Source: Hymenopellis radicata (lineage: Eukaryota; Basidiomycota; Agaricomycetes; Agaricales; Physalacriaceae). From it: a DNA stretch of 64,000 nucleotides. The notes under the pieces were generated by a model, which saw nothing but the letters and a program-made list of their open reading frames with translations, was not told where the DNA came from and did not search any database. This document shows, piece by piece, positions 1-9,740 of the stretch. Each line of letters opens with the position of its first letter. The stretch's first letter is position 1. A program made the translations under genes and the position numbers. The stretch lies in the NCBI GenBank assembly GCA_015501595.1, contig JADNRX010000012.1, positions 1 through 64,000 on the forward strand. The letters are read 5' to 3'.

Positions 1-2378
1 CTGATGAAGCTTCACGGTCGGAGTGGGTGAGTGAGGTGATACATCAAGTATCATGTAGCCCATGCAGCATACCGCAGATTTCATTGAGACGACCATCACA
101 CTCCCTGATTGGCATAGAGATCGGAAGGAATAATGATGTGCTGGTAATTGTGCAAGTCCGACTCCGCGTCCAACAGTCCATCATCGAAACAAGATACTGT
201 AATGCCGGGAATGACATCTCTAATGACGTTTGGCCACCTCCGAGTTATGGGCGTAGTGCGACTTGGGGAGTACATCAAGGCAAGGCATATCTTCCCCGAG
301 CGGAGGATTCCGAGACGCACTCCTGCGCAACACCGTGGTCGTAGTATGGGTTATAACGTCAACGGAGCAATCCCGACAGCGAGACACATTGGCGATTCAA
401 CTGAGCCTGCAGAGTGTGGGACTGACTCGGGTGGTCTCAAGCCTGAGAACCACAAATCTCTCGCCAAGTCGCGATCCTGCAGACTATTCGGCCTCCTTGA
501 ACCGGATGTTTAGCGGAAAGAAAATGAATGTACGTGCGGCTACGTACGTTATTGCAGATGCGCCTGCATCTGAGATTCTCAGGCAAGTTATTCACCTGGG
601 AAGTTCTAGAGTAGCTTATCCTGAGCAGATCCTGGTTATTATGCCTCGGTGCCTAAGCAGCGATGAAATGAGGATTGGGGTCTTGCTATAGATGGACGTT
701 GTCCTAATTTCGTGCGCTCGGCCTAGCCAAAGTAGAACACCGTGCTATTTTGTAAATGACCGAAGAGAAACCGCGCGATAGCAGTCTATTGTTCAACCAT
801 TATCAAGAAAACATCTAGCCACCGCTCTGCTGATTTGGACACCTTGCCAGTGAATGTTAGTGCTCTTCACAGAAATCAAAAAGAACAATTATATGCCAAC
901 TTCGGACTTGGCCAGAGCGATCCAGGAGGTTGACAACGCGTGGGATTTCAGGTGACTGGACGCGTTCGCCGCGTTGAGCTCGCCACCGGCTGGTACTTTT
1001 CAAACGAAAGGAGCTAAAAAGTCTGAGCGACATTCCTCGTCCTGTGACACTGACAAGGCGAAGAAAAGCCTACCCCCATATGATGAGTAGAGGACGGAAT
1101 CAAACACGACAAGATAGCACCTATGAATTGTACGCATCAAACCCGAGTCAAGGCTTCTTAATCCATGTTCATAGGCCGCATGTATCCCCTTGAGCTATTG
1201 TATTTCGCGTGTCTTCATGGAGCTGCAAAAGCTCGGTTGCGCTGCGGCCGGCAGGAGGATTTGACGTGAGAGAGCAGCAGCATAGAGTATCGAGATCCAA
1301 TGGCAAGAGTTCCATTAGCGACGGCACAAGGGAAGCATATGCATGTTTGACGGGCTCATACAGAGCCGTATATTAAGATCCTCCGAACGATAAGAAGAGG
1401 GCTGGGAAGCTGAGAGAAGATACTGGTGGGAAAACAAGAAGAGTTGCGGCTGATCGGGCCGAGTCAAGCGAGGTTCCGTTAACGCCGAAACCTAACCTTG
1501 TGCAAAGCTTCAACTCTGTTTTCTGCCACCACGATTCTTCGACTCGGGTTCTTTATACGCGATATCTGGCCTATATTGGTCTTCAATAAGTCTGCCATCA
1601 AGCAAAAGCGGCTGACTCCCCTGTTATACTTTAGCTTCTGTGGAAAATGGCCTTGGAACAAGGCTGAAGACCTAAATACAGCTCCGCCTTCTATGTGGTA
1701 CGTGTACTGGCGTTGTTACCCTCATATCGGAGAATAGTTCAACAGGTCGGTCAGCGGATACGCCCCTCCTCCTACTCTACCTACCAATCAGTTCCCATCT
1801 ACTTTCTTTGAAGTCAAAGCTTAGTCGCGGCTTTCGACCTACTATGAGTGCTTCACGCGACCACGACTGTCCTCTGCCGTTGACACGATTAATCGATCTT
1901 GTCGCTCAAAAAAGAAGCTGTCCTCGTGCAGGCCGGCTCTCACGCGTTCTCTATTTCATGTCTTCGCTCCTTGAATACTCATAACACTTGATATGACGCA
2001 GGACCTCCCTCAATCGGTTCGAATATATCTTGTCCAACTTCGAAATCCCAATTTACTTGCCGCCGCTTCACACGATACCGTTCAAGAACTCCGTCGAGTC
2101 TCAGAATATGGGCTCCAACACTTACTTGTACTTATTACGCGGTTCTTTGTCCTCGTGGCTGCCACTATCTGCAGCCATTTCTAGCGACGTCCTGAATGTG
2201 AGTTACCTCTCCTACGTGGGTTCATCTCCTTCTACACTCATGATCAATAGATCAGCTTCCCACCTCCATGTTTATGCGACACTCATCCTTTGACACTTAC
2301 GACCAATACGCTATCGGCGCCGAAATCCTTCGTTAGATGGAAGCTGCTTGCTCCCTTCCCACGTCGTCGGATATCCAA

Positions 2379-4660
2379 CCTGCGGATATCTGGAAAGCCT
2401 TACACACGCCTGGAACACCTCTTCCGACTCGCAAGGAGCGTGTCCTCCTCCTCATCGTCCTCCTTATGCTTACACTACTCAATTTGCACCGAAACGAAAT
2501 TTACACGCGTTAATTGCGGATATCTCGGAAAATGAAGCTCCCACGCATTGCCTGCAGAATCACTGACCGTCTTCTTCGTTGTTCTCAAATGGATTGGACG
2601 CCAATCACCGTTCGAATTCTTCTTGTACGAGGTCGTCGGTTTCTCATCCACCGGTTCTTTATCCTGCTTTCCTCCTCCCCACGCTCATATTGTAGCCGAC
2701 TTGCTCTCTGGAATACATACCAAAATGGCTATTCACACGAGTGTCCACAGTGCCGAATTTTTTAGCACACCGGTGAGGATGCATATCTCGGAAAATGAGA
2801 GCTCCAAACGTGCGCCAATCTCTTCGTTTCCGCTGACCGTGTTCCATTTCTGCGCCCGAACTAGAAACTCGCAGAGTCTCGGATCTATGTACTGCGCGGC
2901 GCCCCGAGTTGTATGTAGACGCTCTATCTGGGGACGCGCGCGCTGGTGTGCCAAATGATTCCAGGCCATCGTTGCGGGTCCATCACGGTCTCAGAAAACA
3001 GGGTCTGTCTTTTTTTTTCGAATGAGACGCCCAGGACCCACAAGTAACATTTGCCCTAGTCCGAGTCAGAGCCGAAATCTCAGAGGACTCTGAATGTCCG
3101 ATTGGAATACGGACGCCTCACGCTGCAGTCATCCGTATAGCGAAACATGATTTTTACTACGATGATGTTGTGAAGCTTTGCTCAATCAATCAAGAAATTC
3201 CCAACACATGATTGATCTTCTGAGCAGACTCGTCTCATCCGATTTATATGGCAGCCGAATCTTGCGTTACATGCGTCCTCTCTCTGGATATACACACTCC
3301 AAACCTCGGCTTAGCGAGTCACGCGCCTACCAGCCGCCTTAATTGCGGATATGGGGACTCCATGTCCTTCTCGACGTCGAGTCCTTCTGTGCCCAAGAAT
3401 AAAAAATGGGAGCCTTCGAATCTAAACGCCCCATTCAGCATGTTTTATAAACAGGGATTATTTTTTATGTTGGTGTCCTCTCAATTGTGTATGCAGCTCC
3501 TACTAATACCACGAACTGACTTTGTAAAGTGAGCTTCTTTCTTCACAGTCCACGGACAAGCCTCCGATTCTCATCTAGGCGCCGAAATTCTAATTCGCAC
3601 TCGGCCCTCCAGATATACGCATGGAAAAACCTGTGTTTCAAGAACCTCCGCTGCGAGTATGTACAGTTTTGCGCCACCCACCCTAGTGTCTCCTCCGAAT
3701 TTTTTTTTAGAAACCCTCCTCGACGTCGCTTCCTGGTCGTGTCACTTTGGCCCCTCAAGCTCACCCCCCCCCCTCGATGGTAATGGACCGCTTGCTCGAC
3801 CGGGTGTTACTTCCGTTTGTATCTCGGAAGCCTCTAGCGAGTTCCCGTATATATGGGCGGTTCAATCAGTCTCGCCATCGGTGTCAGGACTCTCAAACGT
3901 TTCTCAGTCCGAGTTGCAACCGGAATCTTAAGAGGCGAACAGGATGTCTTGGAATACGGGCGCGCGCTGCTTATCCGGTGTATGCATCGGAGGAATAGCG
4001 CCATTCCAGTTCACACTGTACATGGAACACATGAGCCATTGTCAAGTTGCAACTCTAAAACCTCTGCGGATATCTCGGAAAGGAGCTACGCATCCAAAAT
4101 GGCTTAGCGAGTCACGCTGCCTGCCTGTCTGCGCCTTAATTGCGGATATGGGGACTCCAACGGCTGTAGCGTGTTAAATGTGCTTTTAGTTCTCCTCCTC
4201 TAGTGGATCATGCCCAAGGATCAAAAAAAAAAAATCACTACTAGCGTTCTGTCTCTTTAGAAACAGTAACCCTCTTCGACGTCCTGGTCGTGTCACTTTG
4301 ACCCCTCAATGCTCACCCCCCTCGTGATGGTAATGGACTCCAGGTGCACTTGCTGGACCGAACGTTACTTTCTTACTGGTGCTTGTATCTCGCGTTTCAT
4401 CCCGAATGGAGGTGCCCGTATTACAATATAAGGGCGGTTCAATCACGGTGTCAGTCGCTCAAACGTTTCTCAGTCCGAGTTTTTTCGGAGGGACTTTACG
4501 CGAACACGTTGTCTTGCGCGCCGCTTATCCGCCGCCAACTGATAGGCGCCGAAATTTCAGTTCACACTACGTCGTTGCAATGATCCAAACCTCTGCGGAT
4601 ATCTCGGAAAGGAGCTCCTCGTCCAAAACGTGTTAATTGCGGATATCTCGGAGAATTGGG
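2379..4660. repeat. Dispersed motif GCGGATATCTCGGAAA
   Basis: The core GCGGATATCTCGGAAA, or close variants, appears near 2382, 2516, 2780 (as GCATATCTCGGAAA), 4067, 4594 and 4638. Two shortened forms reading TTAATTGCGGATATGGGGACTCC are near 3337 and 4136. Copies are commonly preceded by TTAATT or CCTCT and followed by GAAGCTCC, GAGAGCTCC or GGAGCT. The flanks are also partly conserved, so these are remnants of a longer unit rather than chance matches. Function unknown. Confidence 0.6.
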
Positions 4661-4810
4661 TAGCGTGTTAAAACGTGCTTTTAGTAGTTCCTTCTTGCTA
4701 AGTGGACTCACGTTCGAGTCTTCCTCCTCTAGTGGACTCACCAACGTGGTCAACAATAGTCTTTCGGATCCAAGTATACGTTTGTGCTCCGCACGCCCCT
4801 CTATATAGCT
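3709..4810 (+). repeat. Degenerate tandem direct repeat, about 550-bp unit
   Basis: Two consecutive copies can be followed by eye, starting near 3709 and near 4258. Each has, in order: AGAAAC, CGACGT, CCTGGTCGTGTCACTTTG, CCCCTCAA, GCTCACCCCCC, GATGGTAATGGAC, a stretch around GGGCGGTTCAATCA, then TCTCAAACGTTTCTCAGT and CCGAGTT, a (G/T)CGC(G)CGCTTATCCG stretch, CAGTTCACACT, and finally CCTCTGCGGATATCTCGGAA. Divergence and small indels are frequent. Earlier sequence (2.3-3.2 kb) holds still weaker copies. No coding capacity is recognised. Confidence 0.6.
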
Positions 4811-5287
4811 CCTCGAGGTCAAATGACTGCGTTGATAGAATCTAGACTTGATTGTGTGTGTGGCGGCTTGCTCGGCCGACCAACGGTTACTGCGCGCCGT
4901 TGGGGGTTGGTCTGGCTTTTTCAATTGGACCGGTTTCGTTTCGCGACTGTGCATTGCCTCACGCGCGCACACCGTAATAGTTGCCTGGCGCCGTGTAGTA
5001 GTAAGAATAGATAGAGGATAGCCTTGGTGGGGATGGAGATAAAATCCCGGAGCGCATGATTATCATGGGGTACGGTACCGAATCGCATCACTCTTGACTG
5101 CGGTTAGTACGCTTATCTTTGGCATCTGCCAGTGCCTGCGAATAATCGAATTTAACGTGCGCTGTCACCTGTAAGCGACCTGTCACGCCCCTTTCTTTTG
5201 CGCTAACGCAGAGCTCGGGCCAGGGTGTTTCTCTCATCAGTCTTTTTGGACACCCACCCATACATACCATAAGAGCCGTGCAGGACC

Positions 5288-6267
5288 ATGGCTTCCCAGC
5301 ACACACAGACAAACGATTCAGAAAAAGTGGAGATGGAGATGGACACTACCGAGGACGACGTTGAGCAGGGGTACGGGTACGGGTACAGGCGACGGTGTTG
5401 TGAGGAGCGCACTAAGGAGGGGTGGCGGCCGTGGGCGCCTGTGATCATGTACGCTGCGACGACGGGGATGTTTCTGGTTGGGATTGGGTGGTATCGCGAG
5501 GAGCTGTTTGCTGGTGCGTTCTCACTTGTGCTTCATTACGGCCCAGTGTATTAATTGATTGTGTGCTAGCTCTGGACGCGCTATCGACGTGGCTCAAAGA
5601 GCCCGCAAACCACGGCGAGGCGGTGTTGTTCTGCTTGATATTCGTGACTACTATACGTGCGTCTTTCCTCTCTCCCTCTCTCTCTAAATTGAATTTGGAC
5701 GCAGCACCGATACCGCTATACTCGACGCTGATTCTCCTAGCTGGATACACATTCGGGACGATCCCGGGCTTTTTGATATCCTATTTCTCCGCGCTGTCAG
5801 GTGCACTCATAGTGTTCGCGCTCTCTCGAAGTCTGCTACGGGGGCCGATCCAGCGGTTCCTTCGCGCATCCCCCCATTGCAACAAAGCTATTAGGGCGAT
5901 TGAGCGAAATCCGCGATTGCTGCTGGCGGTCCGAGTCGCGCCCTACCCATATAATGTGATGAACGTGCTGCTGGCGGGGGCAGAGGGGATGAGCATGAGG
6001 GTGTATGGGGGCGTGACGGGGTTGAGTCTTGTCAAGTTGGTGGTGCATACCTGGGTTGGAGCGAGTTTGCGGAGTTTTGGGGAGAAACAGGAGGGGGAGG
6101 AGGGTATGGTGGGGCGGGTGTGGACGGTGTGCGGGGTGTTGTTGTGTGTGGGGGTGTTTGTGTATATTGCGTGGGTGGTGAGGAGGAGGGTGGATGGGGA
6201 GCTGGAAGATGGGGGGGATGAGGAGGAGCGGCAGGGATTCTTGGAAGAGATGACAGAGGTGCGGTGA
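5288..6267 (+). CDS. TVP38/TMEM64 family (VTT domain) membrane protein
   Basis: Three exons (5288-5513, 5570-5656, 5705-6267) encode about 291 residues. The N-terminus is acidic and hydrophilic, followed by a hydrophobic segment near residues 52-68. The core carries the VTT/SNARE-associated Golgi signature: a Gly/Pro-rich segment around GYTFGTIPGFLISYFSALSG, then a basic stretch, then RVAPYPYNVMNVLLAGAEG. Several membrane segments and an acidic C-terminal tail follow. Family members (yeast Tvp38, human TMEM64, TMEM41/VMP1 relatives) sit in Golgi, ER or late endosomal membranes; some DedA/VTT proteins are lipid scramblases. The role here is inferred from the family only. It ends about 130 bp before the next plus-strand gene. 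Confidence 0.85.
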
Positions 6268-6398
6268 AGAATGGACAATGTAGCATCTTTATTATACGCT
6301 CGTTTTATTACTTACAATCGTTTTACTTATTTAGTGGAAAATGTACTAGTTTCTTTTGATCGGAACCCGGGGCAATCACAGGTCTACAGCCAGCCGTC

Positions 6399-7349
6399 AT
6401 GTCGTCGAGTTCACTGGCGTTTCCGACGGAGGATGAGGATGAGGGGCAGTATTATTCTGCTGCGTTTGATACGAGTGCGTCGTTTACGATGAACCCGCAT
6501 AGCATGCATCCACCGAGGACACCCCACCAGAGCATGACGCAGCGGGAGAGAACCCAGAGTACTACCGAGAAGCGCCAGGCACCACCACCACCGGAGGAGG
6601 AGGAGGAGGAGGACTCGTATTCAGAGGTTGTGAGGGTACCACCCGAGGAGATATGGCGCGACATGCTGCTCTCGTCCAATGGCCGCGACAAGGCGTTCAA
6701 GCTCATCCAATACTCTCTCAAAACACTCCTCCTCCTCAACCGCCGCATTGGCGTTATACCATTCCTGTGGCGTCTCGAAAAGACCGTCGCTGGGCTCAGC
6801 TTCACCCGGAAGCTGCTCTTGTTGTTCAACTGGCTAGGGCCGTTGACTGCTGTATTAAAGCTGCAGTCTTCAAACAAGAAGCCGTTTTTGCATACGCTAC
6901 TACACGCGCCGCCGCCGGTGCTGTTGGAGCTGGTGAATGCGCTGGCGGACGACTTGCACGCGTACGCGCTCTTGGGGCTCTTGCCGAAGCGGATCGGAGA
7001 GCGGGCAGCGAGGATGGCGGACTGGTGTTGGTTTTTGTCGACTATTGTCGCACTAGTGGAGAATGCGCTCGAGATGAGTGTCGTTGTAGAGGTAGAGGGC
7101 AGGGTGTACGAGGATGAGATGGGCAAGGGCAAGGTGGATGCCAAGGAGGTGAGGCGGATCGAGTACAAGTCGTATTGGCTGCAGGTTACCAGAGCAAAGC
7201 TGCTTTTGGATCTAGTCTTTGTGTCCTGGGACTTGTGGAGGATTCAGAGGGGAAGAGATGTCGTAAAGACCATCGCAGGCCTGGGTGCCGCCGTCTTGAG
7301 TAGCATGAAGCTCGTCGAGAAGCATAGCGCTGTTTTGGCGAAGCGGTAG
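6399..7349 (+). CDS. Peroxisomal biogenesis factor 11 family protein
   Basis: A single uninterrupted frame of 316 residues, unusual in this intron-rich window. The first 70 residues are low-complexity with a run of Glu. From about residue 84 it matches the Pex11 pattern: a GRDKAFKLIQY helix, LLLLNRRIGVIPFLWRLEKT, FTRKLLLLFNWLGPL, an LHAYALLGLLP segment, and a C-terminal amphipathic/hydrophobic part with YWLQVTRAKLLLDLVF and GLGAAVLSS. Pex11 proteins bind and bend the peroxisomal membrane to promote elongation and division. The Pex11C-like layout is inferred. It converges on the next minus-strand gene with only about 22 bp between stop codons, so the 3' UTRs must overlap. Confidence 0.85.
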   Translation: MSSSSLAFPTEDEDEGQYYSAAFDTSASFTMNPHSMHPPRTPHQSMTQRERTQSTTEKRQAPPPPEEEEEEDSYSEVVRVPPEEIWRDMLLSSNGRDKAFKLIQYSLKTLLLLNRRIGVIPFLWRLEKTVAGLSFTRKLLLLFNWLGPLTAVLKLQSSNKKPFLHTLLHAPPPVLLELVNALADDLHAYALLGLLPKRIGERAARMADWCWFLSTIVALVENALEMSVVVEVEGRVYEDEMGKGKVDAKEVRRIEYKSYWLQVTRAKLLLDLVFVSWDLWRIQRGRDVVKTIAGLGAAVLSSMKLVEKHSAVLAKR

Positions 7350-7371
7350 TAGACATGTACTATTTATTTAT

Positions 7372-7719
7372 TTACCATAATCTCCACCTCCGAGGCCTCT
7401 TCTCAACTTGCTGTCCCTCTTCTTGCATTTTCAGCTGCAGCGCAATTGTCTCCTCAATCTTCTTCACCCGCTCGCGCGCCTCCAACATGGCTTTTTCATG
7501 CGCGAGGTCGTTGCGCCACATCTCGAGGCCGAGGTATATCGCGGAGCCCAGGAGCGCGATGGGGATCATGCTCGGGAGGAGCGTGCTGTAGAACCCGGCG
7601 TGTGCGGAGGAGGGCGCCTTGGGTGGTGGTGGTGGTGGTGGGGGCAGAGTGGAGAGGTATCGACGCCCCCCAAGGGCATGAGGATAGACAGGGCGCGACA
7701 TTATTATTCTCGACAACAT
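7372..7719 (-). CDS. Small putative mitochondrial membrane protein
   Basis: Single-exon frame of about 115 residues from the ATG at 7719; an in-frame ATG at 7758 would add 13 residues. The N-terminus is Arg/Ser-rich without acidic residues (MLSRIIMSRPV), as in a mitochondrial targeting peptide, followed by a Pro run. A transmembrane segment follows (LLPSMIPIALLGSAIYLGL), then a charged coiled-coil-like helix and a basic tail ending RPRRWRLW. I do not recognise a named family; the layout suggests an inner-membrane small protein. It is divergent from the dynein light chain gene, start codons about 80 bp apart, and may share its promoter. Confidence 0.6.
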   Translation of the reverse strand: MLSRIIMSRPVYPHALGGRRYLSTLPPPPPPPPKAPSSAHAGFYSTLLPSMIPIALLGSAIYLGLEMWRNDLAHEKAMLEARERVKKIEETIALQLKMQEEGQQVEKRPRRWRLW

Positions 7720-7800
7720 GGCGGCTGGAAGCAAATGTTGGGCGGCACAGCCACCCACGCATATCTAATCTCTCTCTCTCTTCCCGGTCCGTCATCATCC

Positions 7801-8323
7801 ATGTCCTCACCGGCCCAAAATGTAAACGCGTTCCCCGCGGACACGCTCAAGACGTACATCAAGAAACTCCTAGAGTCGACGCTCGCGCCGCCCGCGCCGA
7901 CGTCGGGGTCGTCCCAAGTCAAGGTGCGTTGCGTTCCCATCCCATCCCAGACATTACGATGTGTGTTATATGTAGGCCCCCCATCCGAGCCCAGCGCAGA
8001 TGCAGGAGATCCGGACGCGCGTCAAGGAGCGCATGTGCGAGATTCGCGAGCGCGGGTTGTGAGTCGGCCATATCTCTTTCCTCCCTTTCCTTTGTGACGC
8101 TTGGAGCGGGCAGCAAGTACATCGTCCTGACGCACCTCGCGGAGAACCGCGGGCAGGGCACGCGCGCGGACATCTCGTGCCATTGGGAGGACGCGGACGT
8201 CGTCGTGCAGGAGGTCTATGTTAATGTGCGTTCTGTCCCCTCTTTTGGATGGATGTCATGCTGATGTGGGTGTAGGACGCGATTATATGCGTGTGTATTG
8301 CGTTTGCTGTGCGTGTCGCGTGA
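7801..8323 (+). CDS. Tctex-type dynein light chain
   Basis: Four exons (7801-7923, 7976-8058, 8114-8225, 8276-8323) give 121 residues, the usual size for this family. The N-terminal half has the helix AFPADTLKTYIKKLLES and EIRTRVKERMCEIRERG. The C-terminal beta-rich half reads FKYIVLTHLAENRGQG, DISCHWEDADVVVQEVYVN and DAIICVCIAFAVRVA, the order of the Tctex-1/DYNLT fold (KYIV..., CxWD/ED..., then a hydrophobic last strand). These homodimeric light chains bind the dynein intermediate chain. All exon junctions keep frame. Whether it belongs to the DYNLT1 or a TCTEX1D subgroup cannot be decided here. Confidence 0.85.
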
Positions 8324-8691
8324 GCTCTTTTATGTGAGTGTCTGTGGTGGAGAGTGTACTTTGTGTTGCTGATCACGACTACGCAGATACGGCTTTTTTG
8401 TTCTCTGTCTTGTTGCAAGTTTTGTATGAATATCATCAATCATCTACCTAGAACGCGCCGTTCTTTCCTATGGTTGTCGTTTTTCTATCCTCCTCATGCT
8501 CTACCCATCGTCTTCCATCACGTTCCGTCACGGTTTGACAGAAAGCAGCGTGCCGGGCAATCGACTTTGGGACCCCCTCGTGTATATGGCCCGAGTCTCA
8601 ACATGCTGCGGCTGCGCTTTATCATGACACGGCGCGCGCTATTCATGCATCCGAGTCCACCAGGATCAGTTCTCGTTTTTTCCAGGAATAG

Positions 8692-8706
8692 GTTCACAGT
8701 GAACCA
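8692..8706. repeat. Short perfect palindrome GGTTCAC-A-GTGAACC
   Basis: A 7-bp perfect inverted repeat around a single central A. It is isolated in gene-free DNA about 370 bp past the dynein light chain stop. It could be a factor-binding half-site pair, but nothing supports a specific role. Confidence 0.4.
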
Positions 8707-8861
8707 GTGATAGGAATGGTAGGACTTGCAAAGCTGTTCGTTCATTGTGGCCTCTGATGGGGCGTTTTGTGGCCGTGCTGGACCACAAATGGTTTAGCAG
8801 TTTGGGGCACTGCACTGCTGGAACAAAGCGATTGAGACATGCTCAAGTGGACCAAGTGTGA

Positions 8862-9740
8862 GGACTGTTCGTTCCTGCATAACCCTCCCTCCCGAGCGCT
8901 TACTGAAGGGGCGCTTAGCTCGAACACTCAATTGTATTCAGCAATCAGACCGCCAATCCCGAACGTGTGGCGTCCTCGTTAACCTGTTGATGATGGCCCC
9001 CACCGTCGGCTCTTATGCGCTGTTCGTTCCTCTCTCCGCGACGGACAATCCCGAAAACTCGACCGTGTGTGTGGCTTGGTCTTTGGTGCTGTGCAGTCAG
9101 TCATCATTATTTCGGATTCTTTGTTTGATTATAGGTTGCAAGGATATCTACGTTAATAATGACTACTTAGGACGCGCTTGCGACTTGAAGCGCATCAGAT
9201 CGGGTCACATCCTATCCGGGGCCGCACTTGTTCGCATCTCAACGCGCTGTTCGTTCCTGCATAACCCCCAGCGCTTACGCTTACTGACGAGGCTCTCTCC
9301 GTCGACAATCAACGAAGAAGAAGAAGAATCAGACCGCCAATCTCGAACGTTAAACCCTGTATGTGTGGGGCCAGGGTTTCGAGGTGATTGAAATATCGTG
9401 AGGGTCGGGGAGAGAGGTGGATTGTGGCGGCGAACTCGATAAGTTCTCCACTACTATCGAGGTGAGCTGAGGACTCGGGAAAGCTCCTCCGTTTAACGCA
9501 GATAGTATCAGACCGCCAAACCCCAAAACGTGCCATGGCCATCGCCATCATGTGATGGCCTGCCTGCATGTTCAAGGCCGCCGATACGCTGCTGCAGCTA
9601 GCCTATGGAGTGGGGAGGGGTGAAACTGATCAACCTCCAATCATCTATCCGAATCAACCCGCACAGCCCTTCATCCAAGGTGCTCTTTCACACTCGGGAA
9701 TTATGCCGTGGCGCATCACACATACCGCCAATCTCAAACT
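8862..9740 (+). repeat. Direct-repeat module (TGTTCGTTCCTGCATAACCC ... CAGACCGCCAATC)
   Basis: TGTTCGTTCCTGCATAACCC occurs near 8866 and 9249, with a partial copy (GCTGTTCGTTCCT) near 9019. Each is followed by AGCGCTTAC and, about 80 bp downstream, by CAGACCGCCAATC(T/C)CGAACG near 8947 and 9330. Weaker copies of the second element lie near 9509 and 9723. The order and spacing of the two elements are conserved over about 383 bp, so this is an old duplicated unit. No coding function is seen. Confidence 0.55.

Larger units (their letters stand above)
1..5287. other. Gene-free region with degenerate repeats
   Basis: No open frame here resembles a known protein, and the short frames on both strands change without conserved splice continuity. 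From about 2.3 kb to 4.8 kb the same short motifs recur in different contexts (see the repeat entries). I see no intact transposase, reverse transcriptase or terminal repeats. It may be decayed repeat sequence upstream of the gene cluster that begins at 5288. Confidence 0.55.

Noticed and set aside
3000..3030. Homopolymer T run and sequence resembling a tRNA or Pol III terminator
   Set aside because: No tRNA A/B box or cloverleaf upstream; the T run alone is not evidence.
6452..7168. 238-codon minus-strand frame opposite the Pex11 gene
   Set aside because: Shadow of the Pex11 coding sequence: Ser/Thr-rich composition is the antisense of its Glu/Leu codons.
7408..8264. Long overlapping plus-strand frames at 7408-8097 and 7446-8264
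   Set aside because: They cross the small mitochondrial gene in antisense and read through dynein light chain introns; the spliced dynein reading explains the conserved sequence.
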